Source: Galeopsis tetrahit
Lineage: Eukaryota; Streptophyta; Magnoliopsida; Lamiales; Lamiaceae
Reading direction: 5' to 3'
NCBI GenBank assembly: GCA_963675135.1
Contig: OY776119.1
Location: 39,245,198 to 39,309,197, forward strand
DNA: 64,000 nt
This document shows positions 10,621 to 21,415 of the stretch, in pieces (position 1 is the stretch's first letter; the number at the start of each line of letters is the position of its first letter). Made by a program: the position numbers and the translations under genes. Under the pieces are notes generated by a model. It had not been told where the DNA came from. It searched no databases and was given only the letters and a program-made list of their open reading frames with translations.

Positions 10621-10634
10621 CATATTTTGTTGTG

Positions 10635-11160
10635 GTTTTGCATTTTACTCCCTGAATTAAGTATGTGTTTTTACTCCAGTACTTAGTTTATTTCAATTTT
10701 CATTTGTATGGGGTGGTCACCACAATTAGTAACTTAGACCGCTTTGCTTAGCTAAAAAATATAATCTTGAAGCAACTCCTCAGTGGGTAAGAGGTCATAA
10801 TCCAACCCACGAATGAGGAGGAATATTAGGAATTAATATACAAGAATGAATTCCCCACCTCTTTACAAGTTCGGACTTTTAGATGAGACGAAATTCTTTC
10901 AAATCGCGACTTTGAAATCACAAGTTCTACCCATTCCCGTCACTAAATCCTAGTGATTTACGACGAACCAAAGGGCAAGGTCTATACTATTTTCTGCGTC
11001 TTGTTAATTCCATCATTTCAATACCTTTTTCCCATTACGCATGTTAAAAGATTTGAATTTTTCGGCAAAAAGAACCAAAATTGACAACAGGGGGACTATA
11101 GTTGGATTCGAACAAAGACACATGAAGATCACGAGGGTGATCTGATCATTCTAAATTAAT
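10635..11160. other. intergenic, nothing recognised
   Basis: Moderately AT-rich sequence without a convincing ORF, RNA gene or transposon end. Confidence 0.5.
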
Positions 11161-11162
11161 TA

Positions 11163-11640
11163 ACTACAACATAAATTGCCTACTACAACACTTAAAAACA
11201 TAAATTGCCTACTACAACACTTAAAATATGTTATCTAATAGGTATAAAGTGTTATCATAAAAAATAGGTAACACTTTTAAGGACGCCGCATTTGCCCGTG
11301 CTGCCTAAAGTCTAATGTAACATTTTAATAGTCTAGTGTAACACTATTAATATTGTGTCATTAATTGTAACACTTTGGTGTAACACTTAAAAAAAATGTT
11401 ATATTTAACTTTAAATGTATCACTTTTACTTTAAATATATCACTTTTATATTTGAAGGTATCATTATTTTGGTATCACTTTTAAATGTAAGATAACATTT
11501 TTTTCAATAGTTGTAACACTTCTAATAACACGATTTAAAAAATTATATAACACTTTTAATCTCTATATGTTTTACTTTTAAATTAATTATGTAATATTTT
11601 TTAAATAACATATCAAATCATGTGCATTATCACATTGATA
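11163..11640. repeat. aacacttt-rich subterminal-type repeats
   Basis: Begins with a perfect tandem duplication (cataaattgcctactacaac..., about 11169-11196 and 11197-11224) and continues with more than ten copies of gtaacactttt/aaaagtgttac in both orientations. ctactacaacactt looks like a worn CACTA-type terminus, so this is probably the left subterminal region of another decayed DNA transposon. I found no matching right end. Confidence 0.45.
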
Positions 11641-12952
11641 GAAACATAAAATATACTTTGTATCAATAAATTTCTAAAATTTTTAAAAATGACTAATAAT
11701 TAAAATTTCATACATTGACATAAACACAAAACAAATATATCTACAAATTACATAGGTTGCTAAAATAAACTGATTTAATAACTAGTCTACGAGATCTTGC
11801 ACTTCGTTTTCCATTTTCTCATCCCTTCCTTCCTGCTCACGTGATTTGTTGAAGTTAACGAGATCTTGAACTTCAGTTTCCATTTCCAACTCCTTTTTTT
11901 CCTGATCATCTCATGGTTCGCTTCATCTACCTCATCTCCATATTCCACTAAACCAAATACAATAAGCATTTCTCCTCTCATCGTCAATGACATAAATAGA
12001 GCTTAAAGTTGTACTGAACAAAATGGATCTTGATTCCAAAACTGATACCTACTTGGTATCAAAATTACAAATTCAATAAATTTCAACTATTAACTTGACC
12101 GTGCATCAAGATATTTTATCATATATTTATAAATTTGTATAATAAAATAACTTTAGAAGCACACCTATTATCAAATTATTCACAAGACAAAACTACCTAA
12201 CATGATTCCAATTTCCTCCCATAATTTTTTGGCCAACTAGAATCGTCAATATGTCACGAAACATTTAACTATATATCACTAAAATTGTCATACCATCTAG
12301 CATACCTCTACTTTAAAAAAATAAGTGGTACAACTTTCCTGAAGAAACAACGATAATAAGCAGTGTACCTTTTCCTTAGCTTCTTAAAGCAATGATCCAA
12401 CATGTCAAACACCAACGTATAGGATCAGGATCATGTAATCTGATAATATAAATTGGCTATATTTCGAGTTTGTAGATTTATTCTTGATAATCTGAAAAAT
12501 ACAAATTGTTTTTTTATAATCTAAACACACAAAAAAAATGAGGCCAAAATGTTATCCAGCCACACAACTATGAGCCAATTTATATTTTCATATACAACAA
12601 TAAAAAGTATAGTTATATTTCCAATGGAATCTGATATCAAAAGATTCCAACATGTAACAATGCAAACTATAAAACTTACTTTTGGATTAAGATACAACAG
12701 AACAAAAAAATTACTAATTGTGTGAACTTAATTGGAAGGATTTCTTAGATACTCCACAACCACCTCAAGCTCTCGTTTACAATAATGTGGAAAATAAAGA
12801 ACAACCGAAGCCACATGATTGGAAGTGAACCAAGAAGTTTTACCTTCTCTAGAATTATTTATTTGTTTCATCTCTTTTGTAGTAAGTATAAGAAGAACTT
12901 GTACCATCTCCTGTAGCTCTTATTCCATCAAAGCCGTCAATATACTTCTGAT
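11641..12952. other. AT-rich decayed DNA, weak minus-strand coding remnants
   Basis: A 68-codon minus-strand open frame (11787-11993) and a longer partly open minus-strand stretch at about 12720-12950 are visible, but I recognise neither. They may belong to the transposon-like gene whose 5' exons lie at 14576-14924. Confidence 0.35.
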
Positions 12953-13222
12953 GGGAAAAAAGTCAATTTAGTCCCGTAACTTTTTACCTTTTCTGAAATG
13001 GTCCCAAAAATGTTAAATGTACCAATTTAGTCCCATTTTTTTTAAATTTGATTTCCCCATTTCGCCGGAAAGATGACTGGACTACTGTATTCCACCGGAA
13101 AGTGCTGAGTGTATAAATAAAAAATAATTTTGAATTTTTTTAAAGAACAATAAAATCCATGTAATTATTTTATAAAATAAAATTATTATATTAATTATTA
13201 AACTAAAATTAATTATTTCAGA
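12953..13222 (+). repeat. left terminal inverted repeat of the MULE
   Basis: Matches 14127-14320 in reverse complement, apart from about 70 extra bases (about 13006-13074) absent from the right arm. Either an insertion here or a deletion on the right explains the asymmetry. Confidence 0.85.
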
Positions 13223-13815
13223 AACATAAAAACTATACCATTATCTTCCCCAAATCTCAAAAATCCTGAATCATCCTCACAATTCATGTATCCTTAAATA
13301 ATCATATATAGTTCTGGTTGATGGAGTCACTGCAATTCGTCAACAAGCATTAAATACACAACCACAGTTTTTGTATCTTTATAGCCATTATTCCTTCCCC
13401 CTCTTTTTGTGATCTCTCTTTTCCACAATAGATCTGTGAAGGTAGGGTGTTATGAGATTGAAATTGTTATTTTCTAATTTATGAAGGGCCATATTCGGCA
13501 GGAATTTCGATTATAACATTTCTCTCTTCAGAGTTCTAATTGTTAGCTGATTGGAGTTATTGTAATTTCGCAAATTGGGGTGAAACCGCCATTGTTTTGC
13601 AAATCGGAGTGTTATCTTTATTAATTGGGGGTGAAGCGTTGATGTTGTTGTTGTTTTGCGAATAGAGATGAAACTGGTGTTATTTTGCAAACCACAGTTT
13701 TTTATTTTATCTTTATAGCCATTATTAACCTCTACCTGTAATTTTAAGCTTTTTTCTCTTAATATATGTCCTCCAGTTTCTGTCTCCATTCTCACATCAA
13801 ACACCTTCAATTTTC
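13223..13815. other. MULE interior upstream of the P450 fragment
   Basis: AT-rich DNA with short internal repeats (aaccacagttttt with tctttatagccatta, near 13359-13391 and 13691-13725). No coding match recognised. Confidence 0.4.
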
Positions 13816-13819
13816 AGCC

Positions 13820-14043
13820 ATGAATTCTCTCCCTTCTTCTTCCCCGCATTAACCTTACTAGTCTTCACCCGCAAATCCGGCTCCAAAATCTCAACCTACC
13901 GCCGGGGCGCCGCTGGTTGGAAACCTTTTCCAGGTTGTGCGTTTCGGTAAGCCATTTTTCCAAATTGTTCGTAAGATGATTCCCAAATATGGCCCAATTT
14001 TAATGGGAACCAAAACTATGATTATAATCAGCAGTGCGATTTG
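13820..14043 (+). pseudogene. captured cytochrome P450 N-terminal fragment (CYP77A-like)
   Basis: From about 13900 the frame reads PLVGNLFQVVRFGKPFF, then IPKYGPIL and TKTMIIISSA before a TGA. This is the P450 region after the membrane anchor: proline-rich hinge, VGNLFQV, FF-x-x-V, KYGPI, and the beta strand TMIII. NLFQV..R.GK.FF points to CYP77A (fatty-acid in-chain hydroxylases). The hinge PPG is in another frame (near 13898-13906), so there is a frameshift, and about three residues are missing between KYGPIL and MGTKT. An upstream ATG (13820) runs into a stop after ten codons. The haem-binding Cys region is absent. Confidence 0.82.
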
Positions 14044-14126
14044 AGGGTACATTTTGTGGGGATTAATTGATTTAGGGTTTATGCGATTTGGGAAGATAAC
14101 TGTGATAGTTTTTCATGTTTATTGAA

Positions 14127-14320
14127 TAATTAATTTTAGTTTAATACTTAATATAATAATTTTATTTTTATAAAATAATGATATGGATTTTACTGTTCTT
14201 TAAAATAATTCAAAATTATTTTTTATTTATACACTGCACTTTCCGGTTGAATACAGTAGTCCAGTCTTGGACCATTTCAGAAAAGGTAAAAAGTTATGAG
14301 ACTAAATTGACTTTTTTCCC
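14127..14320 (-). repeat. right terminal inverted repeat of the MULE
   Basis: Reverse-complement partner of 12953-13222. The last 52 bases match the left arm with about three differences. Confidence 0.85.
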
Positions 14321-14330
14321 TACTTCTGAT

Positions 14331-14575
14331 TGCAGCTACCCCATTACCCACCAAAGATGACCAACTTCTTCATAAAGGCGAATGAAACAAATTGACAATT
14401 TAGAGACACTTAAGAATATAATAGAATATACGTACATTTCACCAAAAATATCCAAAGAACGGCATACCAGAGTCATTAAAAAAAAACCAAAAATATTTTC
14501 AACACTTTAAACTCTGGAGAGGCAGATAATTTTATATAGAGCTTGAGAATTTGGACTAACCTGAACTATGTTTAC
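14331..14575. other. sequence right of the MULE, possible minus-strand exon continuation
   Basis: Joining 12942 to 14331 across the MULE gives a continuous partly open minus-strand stretch, so the MULE may have landed in an exon of an older transposon-borne gene. Nothing recognised by family. Confidence 0.3.
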
Positions 14576-14677
14576 TCTTTGATCAACATAAAATACTTTA
14601 AGTGTTGCACAATCAATTGCAGTGGACGTCTTCCTGATATATTCATCAAGAGTGTTCCTAAAACTGTCACTGGGAAC
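14576..14677 (-). pseudogene. exon-like segment (34 codons), unidentified
   Basis: On the minus strand, bounded by a good acceptor (attttttag) and a gtaaac donor, exactly 102 bp, open throughout (VPSDSFRNTLDEYIRKT...). It stays in phase with a nine-codon ATG exon at 14898-14924 (MGSRYTTIP, then gtgagt). Two in-phase exons with good borders suggest a former gene transcribed leftward, broken downstream by the MULE. I do not recognise the protein. Confidence 0.4.
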
Positions 14678-14897
14678 CTAAAAAATAAGAATATATATCT
14701 ATGAATTTCATGGAACAAAGTGTAACAATCACAAGGAAAACAGGTGGCAATTGACAAATATGATTAACATGCACAATAACCATTATTGTTGTTCCAACTT
14801 TATATGAAAACCATGTCACAATAAAGTGGAAAACATGTAAATTATGAAAATAAATGAAAAATCAAGTATACATAAATTGAATTGCACAGAAACTCAC

Positions 14898-14924
14898 CGG
14901 AATTGTAGTATATCGTGAACCCAT
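14898..14924 (-). pseudogene. possible first exon of the unidentified minus-strand gene
   Basis: ATG (14924-14922) followed by eight codons and a consensus gtgagt donor, in phase with the 34-codon exon further left. Confidence 0.35.
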
Positions 14925-15424
14925 TTCAATTGAACTCTAAAAACAGCGAGTCTGAGATCGACTCTCTCAAGTAAATTTTGTCAATGTTGGTGTCAAGTGC
15001 AAGAATGAGGGGCGTCATCTCCTTCTCACGCACAAGCGGTTTTCAATTTTCTCAAATTTTGGAATAGGTTTTTACTTTGACGGAAACTGGGAATTAGAAG
15101 TTAGAGATAGAAAAGTAAATTAAAACTAGAAAAATGAACAAGTCATAGGGCGCTTCCACGTTCTTTTTCCATTTATTTTTTTAGGTATAAAATCATGGAG
15201 TGAAAAATGGAGCTAATTTTTTATATAAAAAAATATAGAGGGACAGTTGGAGCCAATTTTTCACATTCATCTTTAATGATATCCGCAGCTTTAATTTTTT
15301 CAAAGTAGAACAGAGGAAAATTTAGAGCCAATGTCGAGCATTATATTTTAATTAGACAATTTTTTTTTTTATATTATACTACAATTAATAGTTGAGCTTA
15401 ATTTTAAAATTGATGAAAATTTAC
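14925..15424. other. intergenic / decayed transposon DNA
   Basis: No ORF of note. Strings such as ggagccaattttt recur (near 15254 and 15327), but no terminus could be defined. Confidence 0.4.
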
Positions 15425-15685
15425 TATGGGACTAAAAGTGTATGAAAAAAGACCGAAAGTGGTATGATCTCATTTTTACACTACCAAAAGTGATATGATT
15501 TCATTTTTACAGGATCGAAAGTGATTAGACTTCATTCTTACAGGACCAAAAGTGAAAATCACGCAAACTCTCAGCCGTTAAAACTAACGAATATTTTTAC
15601 AGGACTAAAAGTGTCTATAAAAGGACCGAAAGTGATTTGACCTCATTCTTACAGGACCAAAAGTGCAATTTTCCCTATGTATGTA
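15425..15685. repeat. degenerate ~31-bp tandem repeat
   Basis: About seven units built on aggaccgaaagtgattt...cattcttac, with an interruption at 15555-15605. The same family occurs at 1-115. Confidence 0.7.
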
Positions 15686-16521
15686 TATCTACTTAATTAA
15701 GTCAAAGATTATAGCATCCATATATGTTTAAATACGTGTCTTGATTGTTCTATAGACTAATTTCGTGGAAAAATATTTGAATGCGATGTTTAGCTATATA
15801 GTATTAATTTTAAATAAAAATTGAAACGGAAAATAAAATTTTAGTGCTATTAATTTAAATATCAAATTAGTTACGGAATCGGCTAAAACACTTTAATTGT
15901 ATATAGTCTACAAACTATTAGAAATAAAATACTCCTACATAGGCATAAAACACGGCCTAAGATTCTGGAACTATATATTATAATCACAGTATACATGCTA
16001 GCACAATTTTCAATTGAGAAATGAGTGGTAGTCGTGTCCCCTAATCACTGACCAATTTTCAATTTCAGTAATGATTCCAGATCAAACACTTTCAAGTTTC
16101 TAGCTAAATCACTTGAAAACAACCAAAAATCAAAATATCTCTGAAACAAACATACAAACCAAATATATTAATGTAAGATCACAATCGTTTATTTGGTGAT
16201 GACGAGAAAAAACATCAATCTTGTCATCCCTAATTCTAAATACAATGAATCGTTACAATCATTTTTGGTCATTTGCTCGGCACCTCTTTCGCGTCATCGT
16301 CAGTCGCACGGAAGGCAATTTAGAGGGGTGATCAATTTGAAAATGGCATCCCATGAATTGTTCTTCTTTCCTGGTTTTCTCTATTTTCTTTAACAACCAC
16401 AACCATAATATTTCTATTGATGCTTAATAAATGAGAAACCAGAGGTAACCCCAGTGTTAAGATGGTTGAGAAGAATAGGCCTTCAAAAGTTTATGGAAAC
16501 AAAGCCCAGCTCATGCCTTGA
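15686..16521. other. AT-rich intergenic DNA
   Basis: No supported gene. An open frame of 66 codons at 16193-16393 shows no recognisable motif. Confidence 0.4.
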
Positions 16522-18282
16522 ACATTCAACCTTGCAAATGTTGCACTAGAGGTTCAATCAGCAAAGTTGGACATTTTGGCCCAACAAGTGGGAAAAGCCC
16601 ATGCTCACACTTCAGAAGCTCTTGATGAGCAAGGAAGAACTTTGGCCTCAGTAGAGATGAGGCTAACAGGATCTGAAGATGTGGTGTTGCCCACAATAGA
16701 AGCTAGGATCGGTGGAGTTGAATTTGTGTTGCAGACCATCTCTGATGATGTGCAAAAGGCCAAGGCAAGCATGGAGGAGTTCACTAAATCTGTGAAGAAG
16801 GACCAAAAGCTGCTAATGGATAACCACAACAACAATGTCACTGCTCTCAAATTGGTGGTTAAGCAGGCTTTTGGAAAGAAGACAGCTCTTCAGAAGAAAA
16901 GAGTTGAGGAAATGAGATTAGCAATGGTGACAGAAGCATCGTCCAAGTTCACTAAAGAAGTCTTTGCCAAGATCTCTGAAGCTGCAGTGGCCAACCTCAC
17001 TGAGCTTCTGAAGGCCAAATTGGATGCATCTCTAAAGGCTACCATGGAGGCTGTTGTTGAACCGAAGATGAAGCATGTCCTTGCTTTTGTCAAAATGAGC
17101 AATGACAGAATGAAAAACATTCATGACGAGAATGTTTACCTCCTGGAAGAGATCAAGTCCCTAAATCAGGCACAGTCACTAATGGCTACAACAATGAGTG
17201 ATCTCAAACACCAATGTTTTGATGTTGCCAAAAAGGGGGAAAGAGAAAGAGCAAGAGCCAAAGGTGACTTGAAGATTGGTGGCAACAAATCTGACCCAAA
17301 GTCCAAATTGCCTGAAGTTAAAGGGAAAGGAAAGAAAGTACTGAACATAGAAGATCTAGATGAGGAAGAGCGGCTAACTTTATGGTCTCAATATAAGAAG
17401 AAGTTGTTATATGGCAGAAGAGGCCAGGTGGTGAATCAGTTGGCTTGGATATGGATGATGAAGACATCCAAGTCAGGGGGAAAGTGAAGAAGGTGCTGAA
17501 AAGCAAGAGGAGAGAAGAGACCTTCACTGACTTCCCAACCAGCCTGAGCTTACCAGCTGAGTTCAGAACAGAAGAAGGTCCAAGTCCTAAAAGGAGCAAG
17601 ACTGTTGAAGACGAAGTGGCCAAGAGCCCTGAAGAAAAGAGAGCACCAGTCTTAGTTGATGATCCTTCAAAGTTGTTTGAAGAGGGCTTTGGAAAAGACC
17701 CTGAAACTCAGCAGAAGCTGTGAATGATTAGAGCCCAAGAGAAGACGGAAGCATTTATGGAAGCAAACAGAGCTAGAGATATAAGAAGAGAGAAGTTTGT
17801 GAAGCCAATGAGGAAAAGAGTTTCATATACTTATCTTAAGCCTAAGCTACTGATCAGGATGGACACCAAGTATCCCCATCTTAATAAATGGGTCCTAATC
17901 CAACTGGATGATGAATGGGAGGAGGCCAAGAGAGAGTTTTTTTTATGACTACTATGTCATAGGCAGATGGCTAGATGAAGATGTTGAGAGTATCTTCACT
18001 TAATTCATGTATGATAATCATAGGGAACTTTACTAGAAACTCTTTGCTGCTGCAAATATAGCAAGAGTTGATTTCAAGGCTCCTAGACCTATCATATACA
18101 TGCCCCCAAAGTTCAGTGGTGGATTTATTGATCAGCATAAGATCCTGCAAGAATTCATTGACATACTGAAGCTGGAGAAGCTGAAAGTTGGACCAAAGGG
18201 AACCAACAAGGAGATCATGGACTTGAAGAAGCGAGTTTGGGCACAGTATGGGATGATGCCACCTCCTGAAGATGATCTCTGA
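16522..18282 (+). pseudogene. sirevirus envelope-like / coiled-coil ORF, broken
   Basis: A frame open from about 16522 to 17487 encodes a Lys/Glu/Ala-rich, heptad-like helical region, then a basic stretch (about 17240-17340) with KGKGKK. After a frameshift near 17425-17445 the reading continues 17445-17723 (with PSPKRSKT, resembling a nuclear-localisation signal), through a TGA at 17721-17723 to 17948. Another shift leads to 18100-18282 with stops between. I infer one ancestral ORF of roughly 570-590 codons. Sireviruses have such an ORF between pol and the 3' LTR with predicted coiled coils; its role is not established. No signal peptide or clear transmembrane segment is visible. Confidence 0.6.
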
Positions 18283-18592
18283 AACTGCTAAGTTTCCTTG
18301 TTCCCAGTTTGATTAAGTTGTTGATGTTTATGTGTTTTTACTCTGATTACATGCTTTGATTGGTTAATTCACTCTCATCATGATTTGTAATGATTAAATG
18401 ATTATCAATGAAAATTAACCATTTTTCTTCAAGAGATAACATCTCATTATCTCAACTTGTCTGACTTAAACCTATATGTGCTTAAACTATAATTGTACTA
18501 ACATTTTCTTTCAGGAAATTTGACTTAGTCATCTCTACTGAATATATGTAATAGTATAGTCAAGTCACCATTGTATAGGTTTTGGCATCATC
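18283..18592. other. non-coding gap before the polypurine tract
   Basis: AT-rich spacer between the envelope-like ORF and the tract. No ORF. Confidence 0.6.
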
Positions 18593-18605
18593 AAAAAGGG
18601 GGAAA
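18593..18605 (+). promoter_or_regulatory. polypurine tract
   Basis: aaaaagggggaaa, one base before the LTR start. It is the expected plus-strand priming site and fixes the left edge of the LTR. Confidence 0.88.
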
Positions 18606-18606
18606 T

Positions 18607-20383
18607 TGTTGGGAATAAAATGAGATTTTGATTAAGATACCAAAACCCCTTAAGACATGCCATGTAAGATAAGTCAAATTTCAATAAGTATGTTTCAGGA
18701 ATGTTGGAACATATAGATCAAGCTAGTTGAATGGCTGACATGTTAGGCAGCTTATAGATGTTTAGATGCATAAGTTGAGGGGGAACACAAGATTAGAAGA
18801 TCACAGGAATCAAGTTCCTCAAAGGCTCAGAATCAGAAGACCTCAACCCTGTTGATAGCTAAAGTCAGAAGAGTTCAACTATGCTGATAGCAGGATCAAC
18901 AGAGTAGGATCAGAAGAGTCAATCTCTTTGAATGGCCAATGTTAGAAGTTCACATCAACTGGACTAAGCCTATTGACATGTACACTATTAAGATCAGAAG
19001 AGATGTCCAGTAGAGTTGATCAGCACACTAAATTTGAAGTGTTCAAATTCAGTTTAAGTCAAGAGACAACTAAACTGATGAGGTCAACTTCACTGACATG
19101 GAAGATATGCACTTAGAAGTGATTCAAGATTGATTCAATGAAGATGAGAAGCCAACTCAACTGAAGAAGCTAGCCAACACTGCTAATAGGCCAAGTCAGC
19201 TGAAGAAGATAAGCTTGAGCACATATCACTCCTGGTGATAAGGAATGTTGTCCTTAATCATGGATCAATGATCAGGAAGAATGTATTCATGTTTGACTGC
19301 TGAACTTTCAAGTCAGACATTGGGAAGAGTGCATAAAAGTCAAGACAAGAAGCTCTTAGCCGTTTACTTCCAAAATTGAAGACATGTCACTTTCAAGGAA
19401 TTTGTCCTCAAGATGCAAAGTTCAAGGAAGACAAATATAGACAATTTGAGGTTGTCTTTCTAACGGACAAATCCTCAAATTTGCTCTATAAATACTGGAG
19501 TTTGGAAACTATTCAAGGGTGTCCAACTAGTGTGGAAACAACAAGCATTCAAGCATACAAGCATTTAAGCTCTTGCAAAGAATACATCATTCTTAAGTTT
19601 CCATACACTTCCAGTTACCAACTAAGCTGAACCCACTGTATATCATTCAAAGCTTAGAGAGATATCCTATCCTTATATAGTACTTCATTGTAAAGGATAT
19701 CTCAAACTAGTTGGAACCAACCTCAACCCTTAAACCTTTCAAGGAAAGTAAGAAGTGTTGTTGTAGAAGTGTGAGAACTAGAACTATCAAGAGAAGTACA
19801 GTTTAGTTCGAGTTGAGTGAGCACTAGGACTCAGAATTCCTAGGGATCAAGGCACTAAGGAGTAGTATAGTTGATCAGTGCACCTTGGCACTATAAAACA
19901 AGTTAAGTCCAAGTGAAGGAATTATCTTGTTAAATCAGGAAAAGTGGATGTAGGAGATTGAGTCTATGAACCACTATAAACTTTTGTGTTATTTACTTTT
20001 AAGTCATTTCATACAAGTAACACACTCATACACTGCACACGATCTTTAAAGATAACCAACACTGATTGTACAAATCAGTTTTGGGACAAGTTCCCTGATA
20101 TCTGTTTAAGTGTTAAAGGAAGTTTTTAGAGTTTAAAGGAGTTTAAATATAAAGGGCCAACCATAATTCCGCACTTATAACTTACTTAGATAGTTATTCA
20201 ATTGATTACTTCATAGTTCTCAGTAGTTTGATTAACTGAACAAAGTTATACATACTCAGAGAAGTTGTCCATTCAACTCTCCTGATAGCCTTTTTGTTTT
20301 AGTGAAAAAGAATTTGCATACACAAGTGCAGTCCCCCCCCCCCTCCATACACTTGTGTTATACTCCTTTCAGGACCAACACTT
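18607..20383 (+). repeat. 3' LTR of the sirevirus-type element
   Basis: About 1777 bp, beginning TGTTGGGAATAAAATGAG and ending TTTCAGGACCAACA. A TATA-like ctataaata lies at 19486-19494, with the U3-R boundary presumably just downstream. The block gtggatgtagg...gaaccactataaa (about 19946-19985) is shared with the insert at 1405-2707. A run of 12 C residues (20334-20345) lies near the end, where related LTRs have a C-rich box. Confidence 0.85.
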
Positions 20384-21350
20384 CCTATAATCTTGGTCAA
20401 ATCTAAACTTGTCACCTCTCTCCAATTGTCTAGAAGATTAAAAGTATTCTTCCTAACACGCAATTGTTGAGTGTTATTAATCTGAACCTTAGGTTGAATA
20501 TTATCCTTAAACTTGTTGTTCTTGTTTCTCAAGAAGGTTTTAAATTGTTTAGTAATAAATGCCATGTTTTCAGGATTATTGAAACTTTCCTCAATATCAT
20601 CTTCATTAGAATCTATTTCAGTAACATAAGGAGACTTTCCAGAACCTGATGATGTGGATGATGAGGCATCACCTTTGAAAACAAGTACTTTCTTATCATT
20701 ATCAGTCTTTTCAGAAATATTCATTTTATAAGTTTTCAAAATACCAATCAACTCATTTTGACTTAACACATCAGTATCCTTAGCTTCTTCTATAGCACAT
20801 ATCTTAGGTTAAAAACGTTTAGGAACATATCTAAGGATTTTATGTACTAACCTTGTATTGGAAATTGGATATCCAAGTGAGTGAGCTTCATTTGAAATCT
20901 CAGTCAGCCTTTCATTGTAAGATGAAATGATTTCATCTTCTTTCATCCTCAAATTCTCAAACTTGGTTCCAAGCATACGAAGTCTGGTCCTTCGTACACT
21001 ATCCGATCCTTCACAATGCTCTTGCAGTTGATCCCATGCATCCTCGAAGATATGCAGTTTGAGATGATCTTGAACATTGAGGCATCAGTTGAGGTGAAGA
21101 TAGCATTCAACGCCTTTGAATTGTAACTGGTAACTGTGATTTCATCATTTGTCCAGTCGAGCTCTCTCTTGATCCGAGCTTCATTGTCTTCATCCGCCGT
21201 GGTTCTTGGTTGAGTCCAACCAGCAAGAACACTCATCCAGGCTTGTTCATCAATGGATTTGATGTACATTCTCATCTTTTATTTCTAGAAGGCATAGTTC
21301 GTGCCATCTAGAATATGAGGCTTTAGGGCGGGTGGAAGTGGATACTCCAT
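20384..21350 (-). pseudogene. antisense Ty1/copia (sirevirus-like) gag fragment
   Basis: Read leftward from an ATG at 21350-21348. Translation has MRMYIKSIDEQAWMSVLAGW, then ALNAIFTSTDASMFKII, and further left the DELIG-like NELIGILKTYKM and NPENMAFITKQFKTFLRNKN blocks. These are the gag signature blocks of SIRE-like copia elements (YIKSID-x-x-W, ALNAIF, ELIG-x-L-x-TYEM, and the basic KKFKKFL segment before the zinc knuckle). Stops near 21285 and between 20949 and 20770 break the frame. It ends exactly where the plus-strand LTR ends (20383/20384), so the zinc knuckle and pol are missing. Confidence 0.82.
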
Positions 21351-21399
21351 TTCAAAATCACACACTCTAAGCAGAATCTCTACTTAGTGTATGAAGTAG

Positions 21400-21415
21400 T
21401 TGGCTCTGATACCAA
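21400..21415 (-). promoter_or_regulatory. primer-binding site (tRNA-Met) of the antisense copia element
   Basis: On the minus strand reads GTTGGTATCAGAGCCA, the standard plant copia PBS complementary to initiator tRNA-Met, starting directly after the LTR end ...CTTTCA. It fixes the orientation of the fragment. Confidence 0.92.

Larger units (their letters stand above)
12953..14320 (+). mobile_element. Mutator-like element (Pack-MULE) carrying a CYP77A-like fragment
   Basis: Long terminal inverted repeats start GGGAAAAAAGTCAATTTAG at 12953 and, in reverse, at 14320. The outer 52 bases match nearly perfectly and similarity resumes inward to about 13222 (left) and 14127 (right). The element is bounded by a perfect 10-bp direct repeat tacttctgat (12943-12952 and 14321-14330), in the 8-11 bp range characteristic of Mutator-like elements. 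At 1368 bp it has no transposase and carries a host P450 fragment: a Pack-MULE. Confidence 0.88.
16522..20383 (+). mobile_element. 3' part of a sirevirus-type Ty1/copia retrotransposon
   Basis: Order: broken coiled-coil (envelope-like) ORF, non-coding gap, the string ttttggcatcatcaaaaagg leading into a polypurine tract, then a 1.78-kb LTR. A purine-rich run after a gttttgtcatcatc-like string and the TGTTGG...CCAACA LTR ends are characteristic of SIRE/Maximus sireviruses, which also carry an extra ORF after pol. gag-pol and the 5' LTR are not present on the left, so the element is truncated or rearranged; the left border is approximate. Confidence 0.8.

Noticed and set aside
10159..10686. Overlapping open frames of 66-103 codons on both strands
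   Set aside because: Products of the cgaggg/ccctcg subterminal repeats; the translations are repeated low-complexity strings.
11097..11150. gttggattcgaac resembling an antisense tRNA T-loop
   Set aside because: No acceptor stem or A box at the right distance on the minus strand.
12720..12850. Minus-strand ELEVVVEYLRNP string resembling FtsH-type AAA proteases
   Set aside because: Only about 12 residues match, the following Walker A region is absent, and the frame upstream does not fit FtsH.
20299..20383. Extension of the antisense gag frame past 20384
   Set aside because: That part lies in the plus-strand LTR end, and the Gly run comes from the C-run at 20334-20345. It is a chance fusion frame.
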